DNA of 11,084 nucleotides from Verrucomicrobiales bacterium (GCA_007123195.1 SKLO01000091.1:1-11084); one strand, 5' to 3'. Positions 1-11,084 are shown, counted from the stretch's first letter. Numbers and translations are program-made. The notes: a model not told the origin generated them from the sequence alone.

Positions 1-97
1 GAATCACCGCCCTGGTCCGGAATCCCGCCCGATACGCCCCCGTCGGCAGCCCCGCCAGCTCCACCGGGTCCAGCTTCTTGTTCTCCTTCGTGTTCAT
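1..97 (-). CDS. Partial gene of unknown function, N-terminus only
   Basis: Only the first 32 codons lie in the window; the gene runs off the left edge. From the ATG at 95-97 the peptide begins MNTKENKKLDPVELAG and continues with a basic stretch (residues 20-32 include Y22, R23, F26, R27, R29). I do not recognise the family. It does not resemble a GltD N-terminus, which would be the expected neighbour of gltB. In-frame upstream starts exist (GTG at 116-118, ATG at 125-127). I prefer 97 because a strong promoter-like pair (-10 at 126-131) puts the transcription start near 119, which rules out 127 and makes 118 practically leaderless. No clear Shine-Dalgarno precedes 97. That an open frame exists here is seen; that it is a real gene rests mainly on the promoter and the uninterrupted frame to the window edge. 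Confidence 0.5.
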   Translation of the reverse strand, partial: MNTKENKKLDPVELAGLPTGAYRAGFRTRAVI

Positions 98-125
98 CGA
101 CTTGGATCGCTCGCTCACCCCCACC

Positions 126-153
126 ATCCTACCACCGCCGCACCGGCTGTCAA
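126..153 (-). promoter_or_regulatory. Sigma-70-type promoter for the partial left-edge gene
   Basis: On the minus strand a perfect -35 hexamer TTGACA (148-153) is followed by a 16-bp spacer and TAGGAT (126-131), which matches the -10 consensus at four of six positions. Transcription would start near 119, about 20 nt before the ATG at 97. The -35 sits directly beside the palindrome and tandem repeat at 156-189, which suggests regulated initiation. Hexamers and spacing are seen; activity is inferred. Confidence 0.5.
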
Positions 154-155
154 CT

Positions 156-189
156 ATATGCCTGGCATATTTTGCTGGCATATTTTGCC
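156..189. repeat. 15-bp palindrome plus 13-bp tandem repeat, candidate operator
   Basis: Positions 156-170 form a perfect palindrome, ATATGCC-T-GGCATAT. Overlapping it, the 13-mer TGGCATATTTTGC occurs twice in direct tandem (163-175 and 176-188) without mismatch. The second copy with the next base also gives an inverted repeat GGCA-TATTT-TGCC (177-189). Three ATATGCC/GGCATAT half-sites thus lie within 28 bp, immediately upstream of a minus-strand TTGACA. This AT-rich patch stands out against its GC-rich surroundings. The arrangement looks like a binding site for a dimeric or oligomeric regulator of the left-edge gene; the regulator is unknown. Confidence 0.6.
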
Positions 190-292
190 GTCCATATCAC
201 TGGCCAGTTCGCCCATATCGCCGGGCCGTTCGTCATTGGGGCACGCAGCCAAGAGCACCGCCATCGCAATGGTGGCAAGCTCAAGACATCGT

Positions 293-4858
<4,566 letters not shown>

Positions 4859-5002
4859 AACGGCAAGGGGGCCAGTGAATCATGATCAAAGACCCGGAAT
4901 CAGGACAATCCCCCGGAGGCGGCGCACCCTCATGGAGGGTCGAAGCACGTGTCCGGCGGAGACAGGCACCGGCCAATACGTGTCGCATCGAGCCGGGGGC
5001 TA

Positions 5003-5031
5003 ATTTTAACCGGAGCGGGCACCGGCGCAAA
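5003..5031 (-). promoter_or_regulatory. Candidate gltB promoter
   Basis: On the minus strand TAAAAT (5003-5008, five of six matches to the -10 consensus) lies 17 bp after TTTGCG (5026-5031, a poor -35). Transcription would start near 4996 and leave a leader of about 138 nt before the gltB ATG. A second -10-like hexamer, TATGAT (5123-5128), with a weak -35 (TCGAAT, 5146-5151), lies farther upstream. A weak -35 with a good -10 is compatible with activator dependence, but neither site is certain. Confidence 0.35.
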
Positions 5032-5060
5032 TAGGGAAAACGAAGTGCCGACGGTCCACC

Positions 5061-5088
5061 GGTGCAGATGCACCAACCGCAATCGGTT
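5061..5088. repeat. Two adjacent perfect dyads upstream of gltB
   Basis: GGTGCA-GA-TGCACC (5061-5074) is directly followed by AACCG-CAAT-CGGTT (5075-5088). Both are perfect and abut without a gap. They lie about 30 bp upstream of the candidate gltB -35 (5026-5031), a position suited to an activator or repressor. The halves of the first dyad resemble NtrC half-sites, but in the opposite order to the usual TGCAC...GTGCA arrangement, so I do not call an NtrC site. Confidence 0.4.
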
Positions 5089-5464
5089 CGGTGTCCATTT
5101 ACTATTAAACCATGCAAAAACAATCATAATCTCCCCTGCCCGCTCATTCGATCGTGAGGGGGTAATAAAGGGAAGAGCAGGAATCGGACCAGCAGCGCGA
5201 GGCCGGGGACATGACAGCAGCAGCAGATCGAGGCCGCTGGCTGTAAACCTGCGGAAATTCGCCCTCCTGTGCGTGCTGCGAGCAGGCCGGTGCCGGGACC
5301 GCGCGGCAGGTTCCATTCGCAAGGGCCCACCGGAACCGTGAAGGAAGGGGTGCAGATCACGATCGACCCGGACCCCGGTCGAATTGAAACCAATTCAACC
5401 TACGGTCGCTGCGCCCGCGAGGCCGGGGTGAGGCGGGGCGGCAGGGGGCTGCGCACAGCCTGGG

Positions 5465-8400
5465 TCAACTCTCGTTGCCGCTGTCCTCGGCGGGTTCGGC
5501 CTGTTCAGCAGGAGTGTCGACTGCGGCCGGGGCGGCGTCGGCGGGGGCCTGGAGGTCGTCTGCGGTGGGGTCTGGCACTTCGGTGGGAACCGGCTCGGAG
5601 TCCTCGCTGTCGGTGGCGTGCGGTTCGGCTTGATCACCGGCTTCGGCCGTCGTGCCGTCGGCTGCGGGGGCCTCAGGCTCGGCCATCGGCTGGTCAGCGG
5701 GCGATCCTTCCCCGGGCGTGGCTGCGGCGGCGGGTTCATCGGCCGGCGGGTCATCCGTCCCGGAATCCGGCGGCGGCGCTTCGGCGCTTTCCCGGTCCGG
5801 TCCGGCAGGCGGGCGAATCCCGCTGGGAGTGGCCGGCGATGTGCGTGGATCGAATGGTGCCGGTCGGCGGTCCAGATCGCGGGCGACGACCAACCGGAAG
5901 CCGATGGTGGCATCGCGCGTGTCCGGTGCCACGGGCAGTCTGGTGGAGGACAGCAGTTCGTCCTGCTCGAAGCTGCGCCAGCTGCCGCCCCGGACCACGC
6001 CGAAGACGCTGAGCTGGGCATCGTCGCCGCCATAGTCATCCGCCAGCCACTCGGCGACGTTGCCGGCCAGATCCTTGATGCCCAGGGTGTTGGGTGCGAA
6101 CGACCCGACCGGTGCGAGCTTCTGGAAGCCGTCGTGGTAATCCGGGATCACGTCCTGCAGTTGGTCGGCCTCGAGCGCGCTGGCGTCGGCGAAGTTGCCG
6201 GCCCCGGCGGGCGGCGGCCAAAGAAATCCCCATGGATACACCCCCCGGATACGGCCGCTGCGCGAGGCCGGGTCGAAGCCTCGTTCGAGCGGCAGTCCGG
6301 CCATGCGGCTCCACTCGGGATCGGTTGGCAGCCGGTATTCCATATCGTCGCTGATCAGACCATCGGCGCGTTCGACCTGGGTCAGCCACTCGGCGAACGC
6401 CTGGGCATCGGCGCGGTTGACCCGGGTCACGGGCAGATCCTCGTGATCAGCCTGATCGGGTGGCGGCGGCACGTCGGCCCCGGTTTGATCCGTGTAGGGC
6501 AGGTAATCGCCGCGCCGCACCGGGTGGACCGCCACCAGCAGGTCACCCACCGGCACGAAATTCATGCCGAGGCTGTTGGTCCATTCCCGGCCGAACACTG
6601 CGGCGCGGCGCTCCTCCAGGTCGACGCTGAAGCGCAGCAATTCCTCGGCTTCCACCTCCCCTTCGAGCAGGATGCTGGCGTATCCCTCGGACCTCACCTC
6701 GTAGCGGGCCGGTCCGGTCTTGACCCGGGGAATGGTCAACGGCGTGCGGCCGACCAACTCCTGATCGATCCACACCTGCGCCCCCTGCGGCATGGTCTCG
6801 ATGTGGACCGTGCCATACTCACGCCTCTCGACCACCAGGCGGAACGCGAACTGCTCCCGGGTATCGGTTTCCATCGGGTCCAGGGCGGCTACGGGGGTCA
6901 GGTCGTCCACCGAACCGATGCGATCGTCCTCGACCTCGGGCAGTTTGAGGGTTTCCACCCGGTAGGCCTGTTCGGGGCTGAGGTAGCCGGCGGTGCGCTC
7001 GCGCTCGTAGAGCCAGGCGCGGAAGGCGTCGATGTCCTGGATGGGTGCCAGCACGACGTAGACCGGGTCCGGCCGGCCCTCGGCGTGGAGCGGGATGATC
7101 TGGCCCTCGAACGGGCGTTTTTCGGCGTCGACGAATTCGTGGAAGGAATCGACATCGGTCGGGTAAACCGCGCTATGGCCTCCCCGGCGCGGGGCGAATT
7201 CCATGCCGATGCTGTTGCGCCAGATCTCGCCTTCCTGCGGCTGCAGCCACCGCTCCAGTTCGACTTCCAGGATTGACGGGTTGTCCGCCGCGGCGGTGTG
7301 GCTGCGATTGACCGTGCGATGGCCCTGCAGCCGCAGCTGGTAGTCGAGGGGCTGATCAACCGGCGGATCCAATTCGAGCGGGGTGGTACCGAGCAATTCA
7401 CTGCCTCGGTAGACCTCGGCGCCCTGGGGTTCGCTTTGGATCGTCAGCAGCGGCCGGGCCGGCTGGCTGACGACCGGCCGCGTGGTCACCGGTCCGGCGC
7501 CGTTGCCGGTCATGCCGAGTGACTGCCCCTGGCGCCACTGGCTGACGCCCCAGCCTCCGGCCAACGCGAGGATCAGGATGGTGACGAATCTGAACACGGC
7601 GGCCAAGGCTCCGGCCGGGCGCGGTGCCACCGGTTCCGGCGCCAATCCCTGGCAGGCGGCGAGGGCCTCGGCCATATCCCGGCCGCTGGCGTAGCGGTCG
7701 GCCGGATTGGGGGCGCAGGCCTTGCAGATCACAGCGTTGAGCATGCGCCACTGACGCGCCTCTCCCACCGAGTGGACATGGGAGGGCACGTCGGGAAAGT
7801 CGAGCCGGTCCTTGCCGGTGGCGGCTTCGTAGAGCACCATGCCGAGGCTGTATAGATCGGCCGAGGCACTGCCGGGGCCTTCCGGCGGCACGAACCCCTC
7901 GGTGCCGACAAAGCTGCGCTGACCCGACAGCGCCACCAGCCCCATGTCCGCCAGCCTGGGCTCGCCGTGGACGAAGATGACATTGGACGGCTTGACGTCG
8001 CGGTGGATCAGGTCGTTCTCGTGCAGGTGATGGAGGGCGTCGGCGAGGCGGCTGCCGTAGAGGATGCACTGATGCAGCGGCAAGCGCCCCCCTTTGGTGG
8101 TGGCGCTGAAGCTGCGGGGCCGGTAGCTCTCTGGCTGGATCTCGCGGCCGAACTCAACGTCGTCGCCGATCTCCATGATGTAATAGTAGAACCCCTCGTC
8201 GTCGTTGCGACCGATCTGCAGGATGTCCACCAGACCGGAATGCCGACGGGAAACCGGTTCGTAGCGCCGAATCCCGGCGAACTCGCGCTCGAACGCCTCT
8301 TCGTTGTCGTAGTCGATCCGCCAAACCACCTTCACCGCCCGGTAGGACCCGGTCAGGGTGCGGGCCATCCACACTTCCCCATAGGCGCCCCGACCGATCA

Positions 8401-8467
8401 TGCCGATGATTTCGTGATCGACGATCGTGGGGGCAGGTCGCAGGTTGCTGGGGCGACGAAGACTCAA
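5465..8467 (-). CDS. Transmembrane Ser/Thr protein kinase with tandem PEGA and FGE-sulfatase-like sensor domains
   Basis: The cytoplasmic kinase domain (about 17-275) looks active: glycine loop GRGAYG (25-30), ATP lysine K46, catalytic loop HRDVKPSN (D157, K159, N162), metal-binding D174 in DMG rather than DFG, GTEGFVPPE (188-196) and D204. One membrane span follows (about 287-307). Outside come PEGA 1 (340-405), a shortened FGE/SUMF1-like domain (417-546), PEGA 2 (552-620), a full-length FGE-like domain (629-864; NSLGM, YRLPTDPEW, AGNVAEWL, VRGGSW, GFRLVV), and an acidic Pro/Ala tail (865-1000). There is no cysteine after the membrane span, so the FGE folds cannot act as formylglycine-generating enzymes and probably bind ligand or protein. 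The start is a TTG at 8465-8467, the first possible start after an in-frame stop near 8552; no Shine-Dalgarno is visible and the next Met (M23) sits at the edge of the glycine loop. Transcribed divergently from the gene at 8755. Signal and substrates unknown. Confidence 0.95.
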   Translation of the reverse strand: MSLRRPSNLRPAPTIVDHEIIGMIGRGAYGEVWMARTLTGSYRAVKVVWRIDYDNEEAFEREFAGIRRYEPVSRRHSGLVDILQIGRNDDEGFYYYIMEIGDDVEFGREIQPESYRPRSFSATTKGGRLPLHQCILYGSRLADALHHLHENDLIHRDVKPSNVIFVHGEPRLADMGLVALSGQRSFVGTEGFVPPEGPGSASADLYSLGMVLYEAATGKDRLDFPDVPSHVHSVGEARQWRMLNAVICKACAPNPADRYASGRDMAEALAACQGLAPEPVAPRPAGALAAVFRFVTILILALAGGWGVSQWRQGQSLGMTGNGAGPVTTRPVVSQPARPLLTIQSEPQGAEVYRGSELLGTTPLELDPPVDQPLDYQLRLQGHRTVNRSHTAAADNPSILEVELERWLQPQEGEIWRNSIGMEFAPRRGGHSAVYPTDVDSFHEFVDAEKRPFEGQIIPLHAEGRPDPVYVVLAPIQDIDAFRAWLYERERTAGYLSPEQAYRVETLKLPEVEDDRIGSVDDLTPVAALDPMETDTREQFAFRLVVERREYGTVHIETMPQGAQVWIDQELVGRTPLTIPRVKTGPARYEVRSEGYASILLEGEVEAEELLRFSVDLEERRAAVFGREWTNSLGMNFVPVGDLLVAVHPVRRGDYLPYTDQTGADVPPPPDQADHEDLPVTRVNRADAQAFAEWLTQVERADGLISDDMEYRLPTDPEWSRMAGLPLERGFDPASRSGRIRGVYPWGFLWPPPAGAGNFADASALEADQLQDVIPDYHDGFQKLAPVGSFAPNTLGIKDLAGNVAEWLADDYGGDDAQLSVFGVVRGGSWRSFEQDELLSSTRLPVAPDTRDATIGFRLVVARDLDRRPAPFDPRTSPATPSGIRPPAGPDRESAEAPPPDSGTDDPPADEPAAAATPGEGSPADQPMAEPEAPAADGTTAEAGDQAEPHATDSEDSEPVPTEVPDPTADDLQAPADAAPAAVDTPAEQAEPAEDSGNES

Positions 8468-8754
8468 GGCAGAGGGGGAATCGTTGGTTTCAGCCTGCCA
8501 TCCTATGGCACAGGCGCCCTTCGTCCAAGTGTTTCCTGAAACCGCGGGCGCTCATTCTCAAGAAACTGCTGGCGACCCGCGTTCGGACGCCTAAGTTTTC
8601 AACCACCCGACCGTCGTTCCACCCCGTCGCCCGACGGCGGCAGCGGTCGGGAAGGCAACCCACAACCCCCCACCCCGCCATGCCAAGCCAGCCCGGACAC
8701 CCATCAGACCCCTGCTCACCCGATCGTCCCGAAATCAAATCCGGGGCTCCGGTC
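8468..8754. other. Divergent intergenic region between kinase and membrane-protein genes
   Basis: This 287-bp stretch must hold the start signals of both divergent genes. I find no strong sigma-70 pair in either direction. It holds a short perfect palindrome GTTTC-CT-GAAAC (8531-8542), about 65 bp upstream of the kinase start, and a nested inverted repeat (8606-8651). An in-frame ATG at 8680 could extend the plus-strand gene by 25 codons, but neither it nor the ATG at 8755 has a good ribosome binding site. Confidence 0.6.
8606..8651. repeat. Nested inverted repeat in the divergent promoter region
   Basis: A perfect 8-bp outer pair, CCCGACCG (8606-8613) and CGGTCGGG (8644-8651), encloses a perfect 5-bp hairpin, CCGTC-GCCC-GACGG (8624-8637). 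It lies between the kinase start (8467) and the plus-strand ATG (8755). It could be a regulator site or an mRNA leader structure. It is not followed by a T-run on either strand, so a terminator is unlikely. GC-rich DNA yields such pairs by chance, though the nesting is less common. Confidence 0.4.
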
Positions 8755-9402
8755 ATGGACCAGACCCATGCCGCCCTTGCCCCATCCGCGGATCAGACAG
8801 GCATCCGCCGGGAATCAGCCTCGCGCCCCTGGACCGGCCGCCTGCTCACAGTGGTCGCCGGCTTGTCGCTGGCGGCGATCGGCGCGCTGGGGTGGCACCA
8901 GGCCGGACAGCCGCTGCAGGCGCAAACCGCCAACAACGGCAACGCTCAGGACCCGGGGACCAGCGAGGAACGGCGCGGCAACCCGTCGTTCTGGCAGGCC
9001 GAACTGCGCGGGGGGCACTACATGGTGCGGCTCGACCGGGTCGCCTCGGTGTCGCGCCATGAGTATGTGGTCGACGGGGCGGCCAGGGTCGTGGAGGTGA
9101 CGGTGGCCACCAATTCATCCGCATTGGCCCGATTCTACTATCTGGAGCCGGTCGGGGCCGGTGGGGCGCTCAGCGTGGCGGGCGCCGCCGCCGAGCGGGC
9201 GCGCGATGCCGCGGACGAAGTCAGCCGGCGCACCACCGGCACCGGCGCCTACCAGGTGGTCAAGAACTACCCGGCGTCCACCCATGCCCACACGGTGGAA
9301 TACGTGATCCCCTCGCTGCTGCAGCTGGACTCACTCTACAACAGCCTGCGCGACGCCATGGAAACCGGCACCGGCCGGGTCTGGGTCGGCACCGGTGGCT
9401 GA
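8755..9402 (+). CDS. Single-pass membrane protein of unknown function
   Basis: The 215-residue product starts with a polar, basic segment (RRESASRPWTGR, 18-29). One hydrophobic span follows (about 30-47, LLTVVAGLSLAAIGALGW), then an outer domain of about 165 residues after a Gln/Asn-rich linker. There is no signal peptidase site I trust and no lipobox, so an uncleaved anchor with the C-terminus in the periplasm is likely. The domain begins with a beta-rich run (GGHYMVRLDRVASVSRHEYV, 86-105), then RVVEVTVATN and ARFYYLEPV. An Ala-rich helix (about 140-158) and a C-terminal VEYVIPSLLQLDSL helix follow. I do not recognise the family. The start could instead be the ATG at 8680 (240 residues); I chose 8755 because the shorter form puts the anchor in the usual place, though neither ATG has a clear ribosome binding site. 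It is divergent from the receptor-like kinase and 47 bp upstream of folA, probably sharing its transcript. Confidence 0.8.
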   Translation: MDQTHAALAPSADQTGIRRESASRPWTGRLLTVVAGLSLAAIGALGWHQAGQPLQAQTANNGNAQDPGTSEERRGNPSFWQAELRGGHYMVRLDRVASVSRHEYVVDGAARVVEVTVATNSSALARFYYLEPVGAGGALSVAGAAAERARDAADEVSRRTTGTGAYQVVKNYPASTHAHTVEYVIPSLLQLDSLYNSLRDAMETGTGRVWVGTGG

Positions 9403-9429
9403 TTCAGCGGCTGGCCCGGTATCCGGATT

Positions 9430-9435
9430 GGAGGT
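9430..9435 (+). promoter_or_regulatory. Shine-Dalgarno of folA, unusually far from the start
   Basis: GGAGGT is a near-perfect Shine-Dalgarno but lies 14 nt before the ATG at 9450, longer than the usual 5-9. No in-frame ATG, GTG or TTG lies closer to it, so the start at 9450 stands and translation may be less efficient than the motif suggests. Confidence 0.45.
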
Positions 9436-9449
9436 CCTGCGTTGGCATC

Positions 9450-9992
9450 ATGAACGTCCAGTTGATCGTCGCTTGCGACCAGCGCGGGGTGATCGGCACG
9501 CGGGAGGGCGGGCTGCCTTGGGACCTGCCGGTCGACAAGGCCCACTTCCGCCGCCAGTCGGCCGGTCGTTGGATGCTGTTCGGGCGCGCCACCTTCGAGG
9601 AGATGCACGGATGGTTCACCAACCAGCGGGCCTTGGTCCTGTCCGGTGCCACCAACTACCAACCGGCCGCGCCGGGCATCCATGTCCGATCAATCAGTGA
9701 TGCTTTGGCGGTCGCCCGTGAGGCCAATGCCCCCGGCCTGCTGGTGGCGGGCGGCGCGCGCGTGTTTGCCGCCACGCTGCCGCTTGCCGACCAACTGATC
9801 GTAACCCATGTCGATGTCGACTGGCAGAGCGAACACCAGGACAGCCCGCTGGCGCGGGGCGACCTGCCACGCTTTCCGAAAATCGATCCCCGTCGCTGGC
9901 GTTTGCTACGCCGGGTGGATCATCCGGCGGACGATGATCACCCCTGGCCACTGGCCATTTGCTGGTATCAACGCGGCAGCCACGGACTCTGA
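9450..9992 (+). CDS. folA: Dihydrofolate reductase, FolA type
   Basis: Reduces dihydrofolate to tetrahydrofolate with NADPH in the cytoplasm, feeding thymidylate, purine and methionine synthesis. The 180-residue protein shows the family order: strand LIVACD, GVIG (13-16), LPWDLPVDKAHF (22-33) with the active-site acid D29, GRATFEEM (45-52), LVLS (62-65), LVAGGARVF (98-106) for the NADPH site, and LPLADQLIVTHVD (110-122). Differences from E. coli FolA are visible. The basic residue after the GR of the cofactor loop is Ala47. The PLPGR stretch carrying the folate-binding Arg57 reads WFTNQR, so the arginine (R60) is displaced by one in a gapless comparison. The protein is about 20 residues longer than the E. 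coli enzyme, mostly near the C-terminus. It lies 47 bp after the membrane-protein gene, probably on the same transcript, and converges on tsaD. Family assignment is firm; native efficiency and antifolate sensitivity are not deducible. Confidence 0.93.
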   Translation: MNVQLIVACDQRGVIGTREGGLPWDLPVDKAHFRRQSAGRWMLFGRATFEEMHGWFTNQRALVLSGATNYQPAAPGIHVRSISDALAVAREANAPGLLVAGGARVFAATLPLADQLIVTHVDVDWQSEHQDSPLARGDLPRFPKIDPRRWRLLRRVDHPADDDHPWPLAICWYQRGSHGL

Positions 9993-9998
9993 TTTGGC

Positions 9999-10016
9999 CT
10001 GCTGTCTCCACAGCAG
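9999..10016. terminator. Hairpin between convergent folA and tsaD, possible terminator
   Basis: CTGCTGT-CTCC-ACAGCAG is a perfect 7-bp stem with a 4-nt loop, starting 7 nt after the folA stop. A self-complementary CCCGGCCGGG (10029-10038) follows. Neither strand has a clear T-run after the stem, so intrinsic termination is doubtful. The symmetrical place between two converging genes is the main argument for a bidirectional end. Confidence 0.35.
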
Positions 10017-10106
10017 CTTCAAATCCGGCCCGGCCGGGTTGGGCGGGCAGACAGCGGTTGGCGCCCCCCTCGCAAACGACGGCTGAAACCGGAACGCGGT
10101 CCTCGT

Positions 10107-11084
<978 letters not shown>

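Larger units (their letters stand above)
4859..5464. other. 606-bp non-coding stretch between kinase gene and gltB
   Basis: I see no convincing gene here on either strand. The part next to the kinase stop has a 5-bp hairpin, GGCTG-CGCA-CAGCC (5447-5460), and a second dyad, GAATTG-AAAC-CAATTC (5381-5396). Neither is followed by a T-run, so neither is a textbook terminator. The middle holds an AT-rich island (about 5093-5133) and two adjacent perfect dyads (5061-5088). The part next to gltB holds promoter-like hexamers (5003-5031) and a leader with a 6-bp hairpin, ACCCTC-ATG-GAGGGT (4926-4940). The length and structure suggest a regulated gltB promoter and leader region; this is inference. Confidence 0.6.

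Noticed and set aside
5061..5074. NtrC-like half-sites GGTGCA and TGCACC upstream of gltB
   Set aside because: The halves are in reverse order and with a 2-bp gap, not TGCAC-N5-7-GTGCA. No sigma-54 -24/-12 element was found nearby.
4930..5124. Minus-strand 65-codon frame starting MIVFAWFNSKW with GGGGAG just before the ATG, a possible leader peptide for gltB
   Set aside because: The purine tract is only three bases from the ATG. The product shows no run of Gln or Glu codons and no known motif, and the frame covers the dyads and likely promoter.
5378..5399. Dyad GAATTG-AAAC-CAATTC as terminator of the kinase gene
   Set aside because: The stem is AT-rich and only 6 bp, and has no T-run on the minus strand. 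It is noted in the intergenic entry but not called a terminator.
5196..5428. 13-bp direct repeat CGCGAGGCCGGGG at 5196-5208 and 5416-5428
   Set aside because: A near-identical string also occurs inside the kinase coding region around 6260. In DNA this GC-rich such a short match is likely chance.
5618..7276. 552-codon open frame on the plus strand opposite the kinase gene
   Set aside because: Same GC-rich antisense effect. The minus-strand frame shows clear PEGA and FGE motifs, while this one shows none.

Overview
The window is GC-rich, with third codon positions mostly G or C. It carries five recognisable protein genes plus the first codons of a sixth. A two-subunit-type glutamate synthase large chain, a bacterial TsaD and a FolA-type dihydrofolate reductase fit a high-GC proteobacterium. 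A gammaproteobacterium of the Chromatiales/Xanthomonadales kind (for example a Wenzhouxiangella relative) is my best guess. That is inference from gene types and composition, not a proven placement. I see no transposase, integrase, CRISPR array, tRNA or rRNA.

Layout, left to right. Positions 1-97 hold the start of an unrecognised minus-strand gene. It has a convincing promoter (TTGACA, 16 bp, TAGGAT) and an unusual AT-rich palindrome and tandem repeat at 156-189. Positions 293-4858 (minus) encode the glutamate synthase large subunit GltB, complete; the small subunit gltD is not beside it. Positions 4859-5464 form a 606-bp non-coding stretch with dyads and promoter-like hexamers that probably control gltB. 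Positions 5465-8467 (minus) encode a 1000-residue transmembrane Ser/Thr protein kinase. Its outer part is a tandem PEGA plus FGE-sulfatase-like (SUMF1) duplication, followed by an acidic Pro/Ala tail. A divergent intergenic region with a nested inverted repeat separates it from a plus-strand gene (8755-9402) for a single-pass membrane protein of unknown function. That gene is followed 47 bp later by a dihydrofolate reductase gene (9450-9992), probably on the same transcript. tsaD (minus, 10107 to beyond the right edge) converges on folA across a short gap with a perfect 7-bp hairpin.

The genes serve unrelated core functions: ammonia assimilation (gltB), tetrahydrofolate supply (folA) and tRNA t6A37 modification (tsaD). 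The accessory element is the kinase and its divergent neighbour. The kinase has an intact cytoplasmic catalytic domain, one membrane span and a large cysteine-free outer region whose FGE folds have lost catalytic cysteines, so it looks like a ligand-sensing receptor kinase. The divergent bitopic protein is a possible partner, on position alone. This pair and the repeat-bearing promoter at the left edge are the parts most worth following.
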